Below are positions 12,101-24,100 of a DNA stretch of 64,000 nt, one piece after another. Origin of the DNA: Heterotrichella gracilis (Eukaryota > Sar > Xanthophyceae > Tribonematales > Xanthonemataceae). The notes below the pieces were generated by a model that worked only from the letters and a program-made list of their open reading frames with translations, was not told the DNA's origin and searched no databases. The translations under genes were made by a program, and so were the position numbers. Every line of letters begins with the position of its first letter. Position 1 is the first letter of the stretch. The stretch lies in contig JAULBX010004443.1 of NCBI GenBank assembly GCA_032358255.1, forward strand, positions 62,001 to 126,000, written 5' to 3'.

Positions 12101-15100
12101 CACAGGCGCGGGCCCTTCGGGAACCGCGGGGGTGGAGGAGGCACAACCGCCACCACAGCAGCAGCAGCAGCAGCCGGTGGTGGAGGGTGCAGAGCAAAGG
12201 GGGGTGGAGGGTGGGGATGGTGGCGGGGTCGACACCGCATCGGCCCTGCTATCAGCTGTCCCAGGGGGCAGCACGCAGGCGCCACAGCCACCAGCCACTG
12301 CCTCTGGGTTGGCGCCGCTGGGGGTGGTAACAGAGGATCGAGACGCTGGCGAGGACGGCAGCGGCAGCGACGGCACACCCACCGCAGCAGGCGGCGGGAG
12401 TGCGAGGCAGGGCGCCAGCCCCGGTGGCTCTGATGCAGCCACCCAGGCGCCCACCCACCCCACAGCCGGCAGCCCCGAGACAGACGTCTCAGATGCCACT
12501 GGGAGCTCCAACCGCTCCAACGCGCCGCTGCTCAGGTCCACCCGCAAATCCCATGAGGCGCCCGCCAGCGCTAGTGCCACCACGACCGTGCCACCTGCGG
12601 CGGCGCCTGGCGATGCGCCAGAGACGCGTGGCAACTGGAGCGGCTACCTTGGATCGTGGTTTGGCAGCGGGCGCCGCGCATCGGCATCCGCCCCAGCGCT
12701 GCAGATGACGGAAGCGGTGAAGTTGCATGTGGAGCCTATTGCCACCACCACCTCTGGGGCGGTGGCTGGGCCCAGTGGGGTGACCACAGTGCTGGAGATT
12801 GTGCCGGAGAGCGGTGCTGTGCAGCCGCCGGCATCCCCCCTGCCGAACCTTGCTGACCAGGCGCCTGCGGGTGGTGTGGAGGGTGGCGGTGAGGGTGGGG
12901 GTGAGATTGAGGCTGACATGCCTGAATGGCAGGTGAGCGCTGCCGATACCCTAGTGCAATGCCCTGTGCGATAACGTTTGGCCAGGATGGTAGCACTGAT
13001 TGTGTTGGTGATGGTCAATGATGGGTGCATGAAGGACCATGCTGGCGGTACACACGAGCTCGTTGTGACATGGGTATGGAAATAGTGGTTTAACAAATCT
13101 TCCCTCTTGAACTGGGTGAGCGATAACCAGCAATGCTAGCCTGGCTATCAAGATGGAACGTACATTGCCTGCTCCTGACACAGATTCCCCATGCCATGCA
13201 GGAGCGCATGCATGACTTTGGCGGCAGGGTGGCGGAGGGTTTAGGGGGCGTTGGGCGGCGCGTGATGCACGCCATGCAGCCCCCAGCTGACTGGACCCCC
13301 GAGCAGCGCAGCCAGGTGGCGGCTTGCTTTGCCTCGTGGCGCGAGTACGCGGTGAGCAACAGGCCGCTGCCAGGGGAGAACACCGAGCCAAAAGGTAGGA
13401 GGCCCAAGGGGATGTACTGCATATTATGTAAAATGCACTGAAATCATGTACAAAACTAGGCTCTCCAGGGGTTTCCCTACATGCATTGTCTAAATCATTC
13501 TTAGAAGTACGTACAGAACAGGCTGCTGCCAGGGAGAATATGGAGGGAGCTGAAGGGTAGGCTGGTCAGGGATGATATTGTGGGCAGGGATAGCCCCAGG
13601 GATGGCCCACCACGACTCATGGAAGCATACCAACTCCGTCACAAAAAGATCATAATTACTCAAGAATATGCTTTGTTTAAAAACAATGCATGGGTGTTTT
13701 ATCCACTATTGGTGTTGTACAGCACATTTGACTCGTTTTATTTTTCTGTAAAAAAGTATTAAATTGTCACATGCTTTGTGATGAATTTGCAGGCATGGCA
13801 CCTGCCAACATGATGCTGGGCATCTGGAACTCCATCGTAGCTGGTGACGAGGGCGAGGTCATCTGCTCAACCACATTCTATGCACCATACTGGATCCAGA
13901 ACCTGACGGGCGTGGACATAGTGGTCCAAGACTCGGAGTCCATGCCCGCTAAGCGCTGGCTGCTGGGGGGCCGCCTGCCCTGGGACTTTGACGAGGTGCT
14001 CACGCCAGGTAAGCGCAGGAGGGGAGGGGGGCTGTTAAGGCTTGATGGGGTGGTCACGCCAGATGCGCGCAAACGGGGGGCAAGATGGCTGTTTGGACAT
14101 GCTGAGGCGCACATTCTAGGTCCTTGCAAGGGGTGGGGTAGCGGCAGCTGCATCTGGGGACTGAACCGCTGACCTCCCAAGAGGTCGTGAATATGACCCA
14201 TCCAATTGCTAATGCCAAAGGCAGATGATCCTGCCCCCATCTGATGTATGATCATATTCCACCCCCCTGCTGCAGCCCCCAGCGAGCCCATCGTGGCGGG
14301 AGTGGCCATGTCCCCCTCACCCGCCTCGCGCCCCGCCACACCCGGCGGCGCAGGCGACCTGGCCCCCACCCTGGCCGTCATGCCCGCCATCATGAACCAC
14401 TGCAGGGACATGCGCATACGCCTGGCGTCGGTGTCGCGCCAGCACTACTCGCAGCGCATACCCATCTCGACCACAGGTGCGAGCACGCCGCTCAGCTTTT
14501 AGGGTTTAGGGTTTCAGGATCAGGGGTTCACGGTACATGTGTGAGCACCACTCGCAGCGCATACCCATCTCGGCCACAGGTGGGGGCAAAAGTGGAAAGG
14601 TAGTTGATACTGCCAGTCCATGCACATGCCATAAGGTGGCAGTAGGCAGCGCAGGTCGCAGGCGGCACAGCTGTGAGCTCAAGAGATGCCAAGACCAGCA
14701 TTGGGGGCCAGCCCTTAGCTCCCTCCCTGGTTTTTAGAGTCGCTTGGCTACGCTGAGTGAGGTTGTTGCGTTTGCGTGTGGATGCATGCATTTCCTCCCC
14801 TCCTTCGCCCACATGGCAGCATCTGGTTCTTACGGCAGACCCAGTGCCAAGTGCGCTCTAAACCCTAAACCCTAAACCCTAAACATGCCCCCTTCTACCC
14901 CCAGGCAACAAGGGCAGCATCAAGATCAGGGGCCCCATCGAGCAGGTGCTGCCAAAGTGGCGCACATCGGTGGTGGGAGCAGTCCTGTCCCAGGCAGACC
15001 GCTCTTTTGCTCAGCGTCCGTCCCTGGTGGTTCAACCCCTGGAGGTTCCCTCCTCACCCACACCACCGCCCCTTGGGGATGCGGTGGCTGTGGAGTTTGT

Positions 15101-18100
15101 GGTTGATGGCAGCGAGCGCGTGCGGGTGCACATCGACACCGATGTGACGGTGCATGGAGGCATCTCGGTGAGCTTGCATTAGGGTTAGGGTTTTGGGTAC
15201 ATGGAGGCTAGGGTTTAGGGTACATGGGGGCATCTCGGTGAGACACGCTGGTGTTGCGTCAGGGTTAGGGTTTAGGCTGTGCAGCAATTCCTGCACATGG
15301 GCAACCGCATGGCTGACACTTGGCAAGCAGCACAACTGGCTGGCCACCATTGGCTTGATGAGCATGGTTTAGGGTTTAGGGTTTTGGGTCAAGCGCGTAA
15401 TTTTTTTTTTATATATGTTTTGTGAACAATGGGAGGGCAGCCTTGAGATGGCGGGAGGCATGTAAAAATGTGCTCGCGTGCTCACCTGTTTTTCAAAGCT
15501 GGAATCCACATATATCCAGTATTTGCACCTGACCCTGCGCTCTATTTTCGGTGCCGCAGATCAGCCTGCCTCCCATGGACCCCGATGAGCCCATGCCAGT
15601 CAGCTCACCCTCCCTCCTCCACCGCCTGAGCGTGACCCGCATGAGCATGCCATCACCGCTGGGGCGCCGCTCCAAGACCCCTGGGGCCGACTCGGGCGCC
15701 ATGCGCAGGCCCAGCCACTCTCCAGCCATGCTGCCGCTGGCCGAGGAGGGGTCTGCGCCGGATGTGGAGGCCGCGGGAGTGCATGGGGGTGGGAGTGGGG
15801 GTGGTGCGGCGATCCAGCATGGGGATGCGCTGCCGGTGAGTGGGCTCGCACCTGCACTGAATTTGCTTGCATGGTTCAACCGAGTTGGGGATTTCCACGC
15901 TGGCTGCCAAGCTGGCTGCAGCGCTTGAATGCCATAGTATATTACAACTGCATCCTAACTGCATCCTAGCTGTTGCCTGTAGTGGGGCACAGGCCTATGT
16001 TGCGCCATCGCGCAACCCCCTGCTTTGTGACCCCTTGGGGTTTGTGCGCAGGCCCAGCCCATGTCCCCCACCATGCAGAGGGACCTGGAGGCAGTGAGGG
16101 GCACAACACAGGAGGAGCCAGCGCCATTAGGTAAGGATTCCACCTTGCGCCATTGCATGTTTGTGTTCCAATGATTGCCACCACTTTTCAGTGGAATTAG
16201 CGTGGGCAATTTGTTGATGTGTATTTTCATGCCTCGCGCGCCCTACCACCCTTCCCCCAAGCTCATACAGCTCCCCGCCCCCGCCTCCACGCAATCCAAC
16301 CCGCACCTTTCCCCCCTGTGTAGACCCCACACTGTCGGATGTGAGTGCAGCCTACACGGGCCAGCGCCTCTATGACTTTGCAGTGGAGGTTTCGGCTGGC
16401 CCGCCCCAGTCCATCTTCCGACACACTAAGGTATGCGAGTTGCTCCCTCATTTTACAGTGCCTGGTCTGCACATGATTCTTTGGTCTCGTTATTTTTTTT
16501 TTTTTTTTCTTCGGGGATATTTCATTTATGTCCTTTCAGTTTGTGTTAGGAAATGTTTCTAATGGGGGAAGGATCCTGGTGATGGCTCTGGCATTGCTGC
16601 TCGGGGCCCTTCTCAATTTTCCTCCTCTTCCCCTTGTTGGTTTCCCTCTTTTATCCCCCTTGTCTCCGTGAAGAGCAAGTACATGGTTCAGGACATACAT
16701 GCAAAGCTCTTAACCTTTAACCCTTAACCTTCTATGTCTGCCCCTCGCCAGGTTGTGATTGTGAAGAGCAAGTACATGGTTGAGAACAACACGGGCATGC
16801 CGCTTGAGATCAAGCAGAAGGAGACGCCTGACCCCAACCCGGGGCTGTACATGCACGACACAACAAGATGCGCACGCAGGCTGGAGGTCAACGAGAGGTG
16901 TGGGGGGTGGGGACGGGGATGGGTTTGTTGTGGCGTGGAATGGCGTTTTGAGGAGGGGAGGACTGCTAAAATGCCTTTGATGCGGCTTTTGTTCAATAGA
17001 AGAATTGAATTAATGCTGGTGATAGGACATACTGGCTAAAATGAATGAACGATCCACATACAATACTGCCTTAAGCTGCACCAATGATAAAAATATGTAT
17101 GCAATTTCAAAATAGGATTAAGATAGCAGTACCAGGAGGACTTAATTAATATATCACAATATCCTTTGGCAGTACCTTCCATATATCACGATAGATCAAA
17201 GTTCTCCTGATTGAGATAGGGTGGAAGGTTCCAATGAAATTTATCACTTTGCTCGCTTTCCTTGTAAATCTTTGCAGGTGCGCTGTATACTGGGACGATG
17301 CCGACCTTGAGAAGCTGCTGGTAATGCGGCCGGTGGGGTGGGGCGGTGGCGAGGAAGGGCCGTGTGAGGAGGGGGGTGAGGAGGAGGGTGACGAATGGCA
17401 CTGGTCAGGCAGCTTTCCCATAGTGGACACCGAGTGGTACTTTGGGCTGCGCATCCGCCACGTCCGGGATCCCAAGCGCATCATGAACATCCCCGTCAAC
17501 ATCACAGTGGGGTCCTCAGGTGGGTTACATGTAGTTGCACGAAGGCCCCAGGTGGGGTGCATGGTACCATACAGATGCCCCATGCCTGTGTGCTTGCATA
17601 TGCACACATGGGTACCATTCCGATGCCCCATGCCATGCACCCATGTTTTTGCAAGCCGCTGCCAATTCAGGTGGTGCCAGGTCAACATAAATAAAATCTA
17701 TAATTACACGTTTGGTGACTCTCGTAGTTACTGATACTACACCCGATGTACTAATTGTGCATTGCCTGCTATATGGCAGTAGTTTCTTCTAGTTATTTGC
17801 ACCCTCTCCCAACAGTCAACAGACTGGCTCCAATCTTGCATGGTACGGAATGCAAGCACTTCCCTTGCCTTTGTGGCCGTACTGCTACCCGTCTGCTATA
17901 TATTCCCATTGACATCCAATTCTCTCCGCCCCCGCAGGCTCTGTGCTTGTTACCTTCAAGAGCCCTGCCAGCGTGGCGCCCTACCGCATCGAGAACAGGT
18001 GCAGCGAGATCATGGTGGCGTTTGTGCAGGCGCCGCTGGCACGCGTGGGCGAGCAGTACTACTGGACGCGCCTGCACCCCGGGGATGCAAAGGCCTACGC

Positions 18101-21100
18101 CTGGGATGAGGTCACGGCGCAGACGCGGCTCATGGTTATGGTGCGGTTTTGTGCGGTTATTGTTTTCCTTTGTTCCTGATGGGCTTGATGTCGCTGCATG
18201 CTGTGGATTCTTGTGTAGTCTTTTGTCACTGCATGTTGCGACATGAGGTTCACCAGAATTTGACACTTCATGTCAAGGACGGTGCTGTACGCATGATACA
18301 GCCTTGATCAACCAATTAGCTGTGCCCTGCGCTTCTGCTGGGGAAAATTCCTGTGATTTCAAATTGCCGAGAATCGGTTACGCCCCCTTTTTTGGCGGTT
18401 CAGAAGTTGGGAAAACCTGGCAAATGCATCCTGCATTTCACATTGTGACTGATACACTGCTCCCTCCTCCCGCTCACATCCCCACACATCCCGAAACCCT
18501 CATGCACCCCGCTTGCGCAGGCGTAGCACCGCTCGCAGCGCACCCAATACCATGTTTCAGGGATCTAGATCACCACTACCACACACCCTGGACACTCCTC
18601 ACACATGCAAAAAGCCTCACCCACCCCGCACGCGCAGGCGTGGCACCGCTCTCAGCGCACCGACGCCAAGTTCGCCACCTACGACATCGACCGCCTGGGG
18701 GAGCAGGTTGAGTTGGTGCTGCCCATACAGGAGCAGCGCGCCATCGCCACGCAGCTGGAGAAGCTTGCGGGTGCGGTGCCAGACCAGATGAAGCAGCGCC
18801 TGGCCAACATACTGGCGGAGAGCTTCTCGCGCAAGGTGTGGGTGTGTGTGTGTGGGGGGGACTAATATCCAGGAAGGAAATGTTTGGCATTTTCTGTCAT
18901 GTAGATCTGTTGGAAGGGACAGTGCATTTTGTCACGGTTTAGGAAATAGATATAGAATGAAGAAGAAAAGGAGTTTTTTTTATATAAAGTGCCTTTCTTT
19001 GCGAGGACTTCAACGTGTATGGGTGTCCAATCGCATCAGACTCATCCATGCTGAGGCCTTCAATTCCCTATGTGGTGCATCACCTCTCCAGGCGGTTGCA
19101 TGCGCATGAATACAGCATCACTATTATCGTCTTGTAACTACTGTTTTGTGCGCAGGTGTTTGTGCGCGTGTATGCGGACGGTCCCACCCGCGTGCTCCAG
19201 TTCTCTGACCGGAAGGTGTCATCGGAGATGGAGGAGACGCTGGTGGATGTGCTGGCAAGGCTGCAGCAGGTGAGCAAAGGGGGAGGGAGGGGGGGGGTGG
19301 CAGACAGCAGTGGCGGTGGGGGTAGTGTGGTGTGGTGGTGGGTGACGCTGCAATTTCCAAATGCCATCTAAGAGTGCCCAACAATGTATCCTTGCGGTGT
19401 GCAAGTTGAGCAACAGCTGAAGGAGGTGAAACGCCGTTGACAATTATCACGTGATAGTGGGTGACGTTTATGATGAGCACTGTCACATTCCACCCCTTTG
19501 TGTGCGCAGGTTGAGCAGCAGCTGAAGGAGGTGAATGCAAAGTTTGCCACGCTCAACGGCGGCTCCCCCATGGCGCACCTGGACCTGTTTGGGCGGGTGC
19601 CGGCACCCACGCAGCAGGCGCGCGTGGCCTCCGACCCCCAGCTGCACACCAAGAAGAAGAAGCTGATGAGCAGCCTGCAGTGCGTGTCTGATATTCGCAC
19701 AATACTTGCATTCGTTGCAGCAATACAGCCAATTTTGCCAGGCTGTCACGCACATAAGGGCCCAAGCAGTTTAATCAACCCAGCTATGCACCCACTAATG
19801 TTGTATCACATCTGCATGTGCCTCCCACATATGCATTGCACCCCTCCTGAATCCGTCTCCCGGTGACATTGACATATGTGCAGCCCCTAGTCCTTCGGCG
19901 AGGGTAATCCTATCAATACGACGGTGCACTTATACCACCACCTATACATATGCACGTGCCAGCTGGCTGCGTTACACATTCATTTTTTATTTCTATGTTT
20001 AATTATGTTTGACGGGTATTTGACCGCCTGTTTGTGTGTGCAGCCGGCTTGCCTCCCAGATGGTGATGCGCGGGGACACAGACGAGTCCGATGAGGTGGA
20101 TGGGGATGCGCTGGACAGAATCAGGGTAGGCAACACGTCTATGCCACCATGCACATGCACAACGCGTGTGTGTTGTTGCAGGGCAGCATCCCCTTGAGCG
20201 TGGCCCAGGGCTTGCAGTCAGATGTGTCTTTGATCATGTGTGATCGTGTGTGATTATGTTGGTGCAGGGCAGCATCCCCATGAGTGTCCAAAGGGCTGCA
20301 GTCAGGTGTTTGCCTGATCATGTGTGATCGTGTGTGATCGTGTATACCGTAATTATGTTGGTGCAAGGCAGCATCCCCAGGAGTGTGTCCCAGGAACAGC
20401 AGTCAGATTTGTGTGTGATCATGTTTGATTGTGTTTGTTGCAGGGCAGCATCCCCATGAGCGTGGCCCAGGGATTGCAGTCTGCCTACACAGCCAGTGTC
20501 ACACGGCTGTCGGAGCAGGCGGGGTCATCAACCAGCTCAGTGACAGGGGTGTCAAGGTAGGGCGGGTGTAAATGTTAACCCTAAACATAAACCCAAACCC
20601 TAAACCCTGATAGCTGTAGGAGCTGATCACCGGGGTCATCACTGGGGTCTCAAGGTAGGGGATTCCAAATAAATCCTCCTGTCCATTCTGTCTGCTACGG
20701 ATCCTGTAACAGCCTTCATGCCTTTTTGGCCTTCCCATGTACCAACACCTGCTGTGTGACTGGCTGCAGCGCCCCGCCCAAGCGCGGCAAGAGCGTCCGC
20801 CTACCCCCCTCCCAGCCGCCCTCCCCTGCGCCCGTGGCGCTATTATCCACCCCACAGGAGGCGCAACCCAGCCCTGGCACCTCCAGCATTGCCAGGTCAG
20901 CAGCAGCGGCAGCGGCAGGGGGGGGACCGAGCATGGATCCTGGGCATGTGGTGGGGAGCGACCCCTCGGTGCGAGGCAGCTTCAATAAGTCGGATGGGCG
21001 GGGCATGGATGCGGAGGCCGCCATGTCTGGCAGGGGCTTCATGGTGCAGGTGCGGTAGCTTTCATGGCTTGGGGTGGGGGTACTGCACCCACAAGGTCTG

Positions 21101-24100
21101 CTGCTTTGATGTAATCACATGTTCAAATTCTTCCTCAGGCGTGGCGTCTGTGCATGTGTGGTAGGTGTAGCCCTAATGTCTGGAAATCGCCCTTGGAATT
21201 CATTTGTCTTGAAAGCTGCCCCGTTTACCCTGTGTGTGTGTGTGTGATGTGTGCAGGGCGAGGCGCTTGCCCGGCTGCTGTCCGAAGGTGATGGTCCGCT
21301 GCTGGTTGGAGGGGACCTCACAGTCACAGTGCAGCAGGTAAACACAAACACACCCATGGACCCCTTCGCGCTCTCAACTCCCCATCCGCATCCCAATAGT
21401 GCGACACACAACGTGCACTAGAGTTTATTATGAACCTACAAACATGTCTTTGCATTTACTCTCTAAACTCATCCACAAATAATTGCCTTTACCGTTTGGT
21501 AAAAAAGTAACAATGGGTCCTAATATTATCATATTACCCTTGCTTTCACCGCCTGCCTGCGCCCATGCTACCCTCTCACCATTCCCCCTCCCCCCCTGCA
21601 GGCCAGCGGCTTGAGCGGCGTGGAGCGCACCACCCACCCCTTTGTCCAGGTGGCCATTGTGGACCCCTTCACCAGCGCAGGGGTGGGGCGCGACCAGCAG
21701 CAGACGCAGCGCCAGCAGACTTCGGTGACCTGGCAGTCGCTGAACCCCACGTGGGGCGAGCCGCTGGGATTCAGGTGGGGGGCAGGCTGTAATAGCAGGA
21801 ATTTGATCAAGTAACGGGGATTTTATGCTGTCTGTCTTTGCAATGGCAAGTTGGTTGTGGGAATTGATCAAGCTGCTGGACTTCAGGTGGGGGCCTCCCA
21901 GGCGGAGTGTAACAGACTGTACCATATGGAATGAATTCGATGAACTATGGTAAATCCGCCACTGCCTGTCCTTGAGCATGGGAGTTGGTGACGTTGGGGC
22001 AGGAGGAGGGAGCAAGCATTGCCCATCTTGGCCCCCTGGTCCCCTCCCGTGGTCCTTTCAACCTGCCTTTGTTACCCAATACCCTAACCTGGCCTTTACC
22101 TACGCCCGCCTGCTGCAGGGAGGTGAGCGCCGCCGCGCAGCTTGTGGTGAATGTGATGGACCTGTGTTGGTCCCTGGATCTCCCTCCTTGTTTTTTTTAC
22201 TTGCCTTCACCCCTGGTCAACTGCTGCAGGGAGGTGAGCGCCGCCGCGCAGCTTGTGGTTGACGTGATGGACCTCGGGGGCTCCCGCAGCAACAAGCAGC
22301 TGCAGCGCCTGAGCGACGACCCAGACGCTGTGGTGGCCACAAGCAGGTTCTTGGGGCGGTGCGAGATACCGCTGCATGAGACGCTGGCGCAGGGTATGTA
22401 CATGGGAGGAAGGGTGGGGTGGAATACCTTTGAGGGTTTAGTATGAGGTTTTAGTAAAACTACTAAAACATTCAAGAGGCTTTGCATCGCTAATACTGTA
22501 GGTTAAGAGAACGGTGGATGCTGCTGCCACAGTTGTGCACAACCCTCTTGATGCTACAGCTATTGCTGGAGAGAATGCTCTGTTCCTGTGAATGCTGGTG
22601 TAATGCACGACTGCTCTGTCCATGTGCGGTAGCATCCCATCTGCACACACCATGCACATCTCCACTCCCGCATGGGATGCACACAACATGCCCTCCCCCC
22701 TCCCTCCTCACCCTCCCACCCCCCACAGACACGCAGCGCTGGTACACCCTCATGCGCCGCACCGCGCGTGACAACGTGTCTGGGCGCGTGTGCCTGTCCT
22801 TCCAATGGGACATCAACGCAAAGGTGCTGCTGGGGCTCAAGCTAAGAGCGCTGGAGCGGGTGCTGCAGGAGAGGCTGGAGATCCTGGCCGCGCTGCACCC
22901 GGTGCCACCGCATGAGGCGGCGGCGTTTTTGGTGGAGTCGGCGCCGCAGGGGGTGAGGGGTGGGGAGGGGTTGTGTGCATGTGGGGGGGGAAACAGGGAC
23001 ACACGCCTGGCTGCTATTGCATCTTTGAAAGGAATGTTTATTCTATGACCCACATTTATGATGATGTTCTGGGCAATTGTGTTGGGTGCAATCGGCGCCA
23101 CATAGGGCCCGGGAGGGGGTTGGAGGCAGTCATTTAGTGATTGCATGCACTTTCAGCATTGAAAGTTGTGGCATGGTGTTGGGACGGTTCCCATGCACAT
23201 CCAAAACCGAGACCAATCTTGTATGGATGCTGCTGGCTGCCTTTCAAGCTTGGCTGTCAGCATTATATGGCTGCTGATGCCCTGCTGTGTGCCAGGGTTC
23301 CCACCCCGCCTTTGCCGCTCGCGACGACACCTCCCCGCTTGCCGCCGAGCTGCTCATGCGCCACGCAGCCGAGGACCGCACCAACCACCTCATGGTGTCG
23401 GTGCTGGAGGCAAGGGGGCTGACCACAAGAACAGGTGAGAGGGGAGGAAAGGTACCTGTAGTACACGCTGCAGGAGCGCGGGTTTGCCTGTGGGTCTGGT
23501 AAAATGATTTTCTCGTATATTTTTGTCATTATCCTGTGATTTTCTGTGGGTAGTTTAGCAGAATCTGCTTGCCAGCAAGGACTCTGCAGTACACACACAG
23601 GAAGGCTTGGCGCATCTGAAACCAGTTACAATCCTGGTGGCAACACAGTGGAGCTGTGTAATATATCCTACACAACCCACCACCCACCACCGCTCCCTCC
23701 CCTGCTGCAGGTGTGGACATCGCCCTGAGCGCCAACGAGTTCCCCTCAACCTACGTGGAGATGGAGAACCCCGAGACAGGGGCATGCTCCCGCACCGCCA
23801 CGCGCCACGCCACTGTCAAGCCACGCTTCAGCAGCCGCGCATTTGTGTTCCGGGGCCTGCGCCCCACCGGCCGCATTGCGCTGCGTCTGTTTGACGCGCG
23901 GGAGGGCCTGGTGCAGAAGAGCAGGCTCATGGGGGAGGCCACGCTCTACTGCGCGCACATACGGGTGAGGCTGGGCCCTTGTGGTTTTGCTAGATCTTGT
24001 GGTTTTTCAGTCTGCTTATTGCAGAAGGCGTGTTTGCTGCTAAGTTCCTGATGCGCGCAAGCTTGGCTGCCATAATTGCAGCTCATTTTGCCTCACCATG

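Larger units (their letters stand above)
13793..18140 (+). other. VPS13-like gene: later VAB repeats and SHR-BD-like segment
   Basis: Exons 13793-14008, 14276-14476, 14905-15167, 15560-15835, 16052-16130, 16324-16430, 16752-16897, 17278-17519 and 17938-18140. Signatures are FYAPYWIQNLTGVDIVVQ, SKYMVENNTGMPLEIKQ, WHWSGSFPIVDTEWYFGLRI and SVAPYRIENRC, ending in YYWTRLHPGDAKAYAWDE. The last pair is the classic VPS13 pattern in which Y-R-I-E-N-R is followed by a W-x-x-L-x-P-G and A-Y-A-W-D-E strand. The conserved VAB Asn is visible in three of these repeats. Confidence 0.75.
18638..21337 (+). other. VPS13-like gene: linker exons between VAB/SHR-BD and C2 blocks
   Basis: Exons 18638-18835, 19156-19269, 19510-19679, 20044-20125, 20444-20556, 20770-21049 and 21257-21337. 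They encode EQVELVLPIQEQRAIATQL, VFVRVYADGPTRVLQFSD (a VPS13-like strand), a Glu/Lys-rich helix VEQQLKEVNAKFATL, a Ser/Pro/Ala-rich linker around 20770-21049, and GEALARLLSEGDGPLLVGGD. The linker is probably disordered. Phases agree across all borders. Confidence 0.65.

Noticed and set aside
11750-12634. A 294-codon open frame on the minus strand
   Set aside because: It lies antisense to the long low-complexity VPS13 exon. Its Ser/Ala/Pro/Gly makeup is what the complementary strand of a GC-rich repeat gives, and it has no recognisable domain.
14857-14884. A true internal telomere or chromosome end
   Set aside because: Tracts are only one to four units, scattered in dozens of introns and in both orientations, with gene exons continuing on both sides.
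20171-20484. Regularly spaced repeats that could suggest a CRISPR-like array
   Set aside because: The repeated unit is the start of a VPS13 exon with its acceptor. The units differ from each other, and the genome is eukaryotic.
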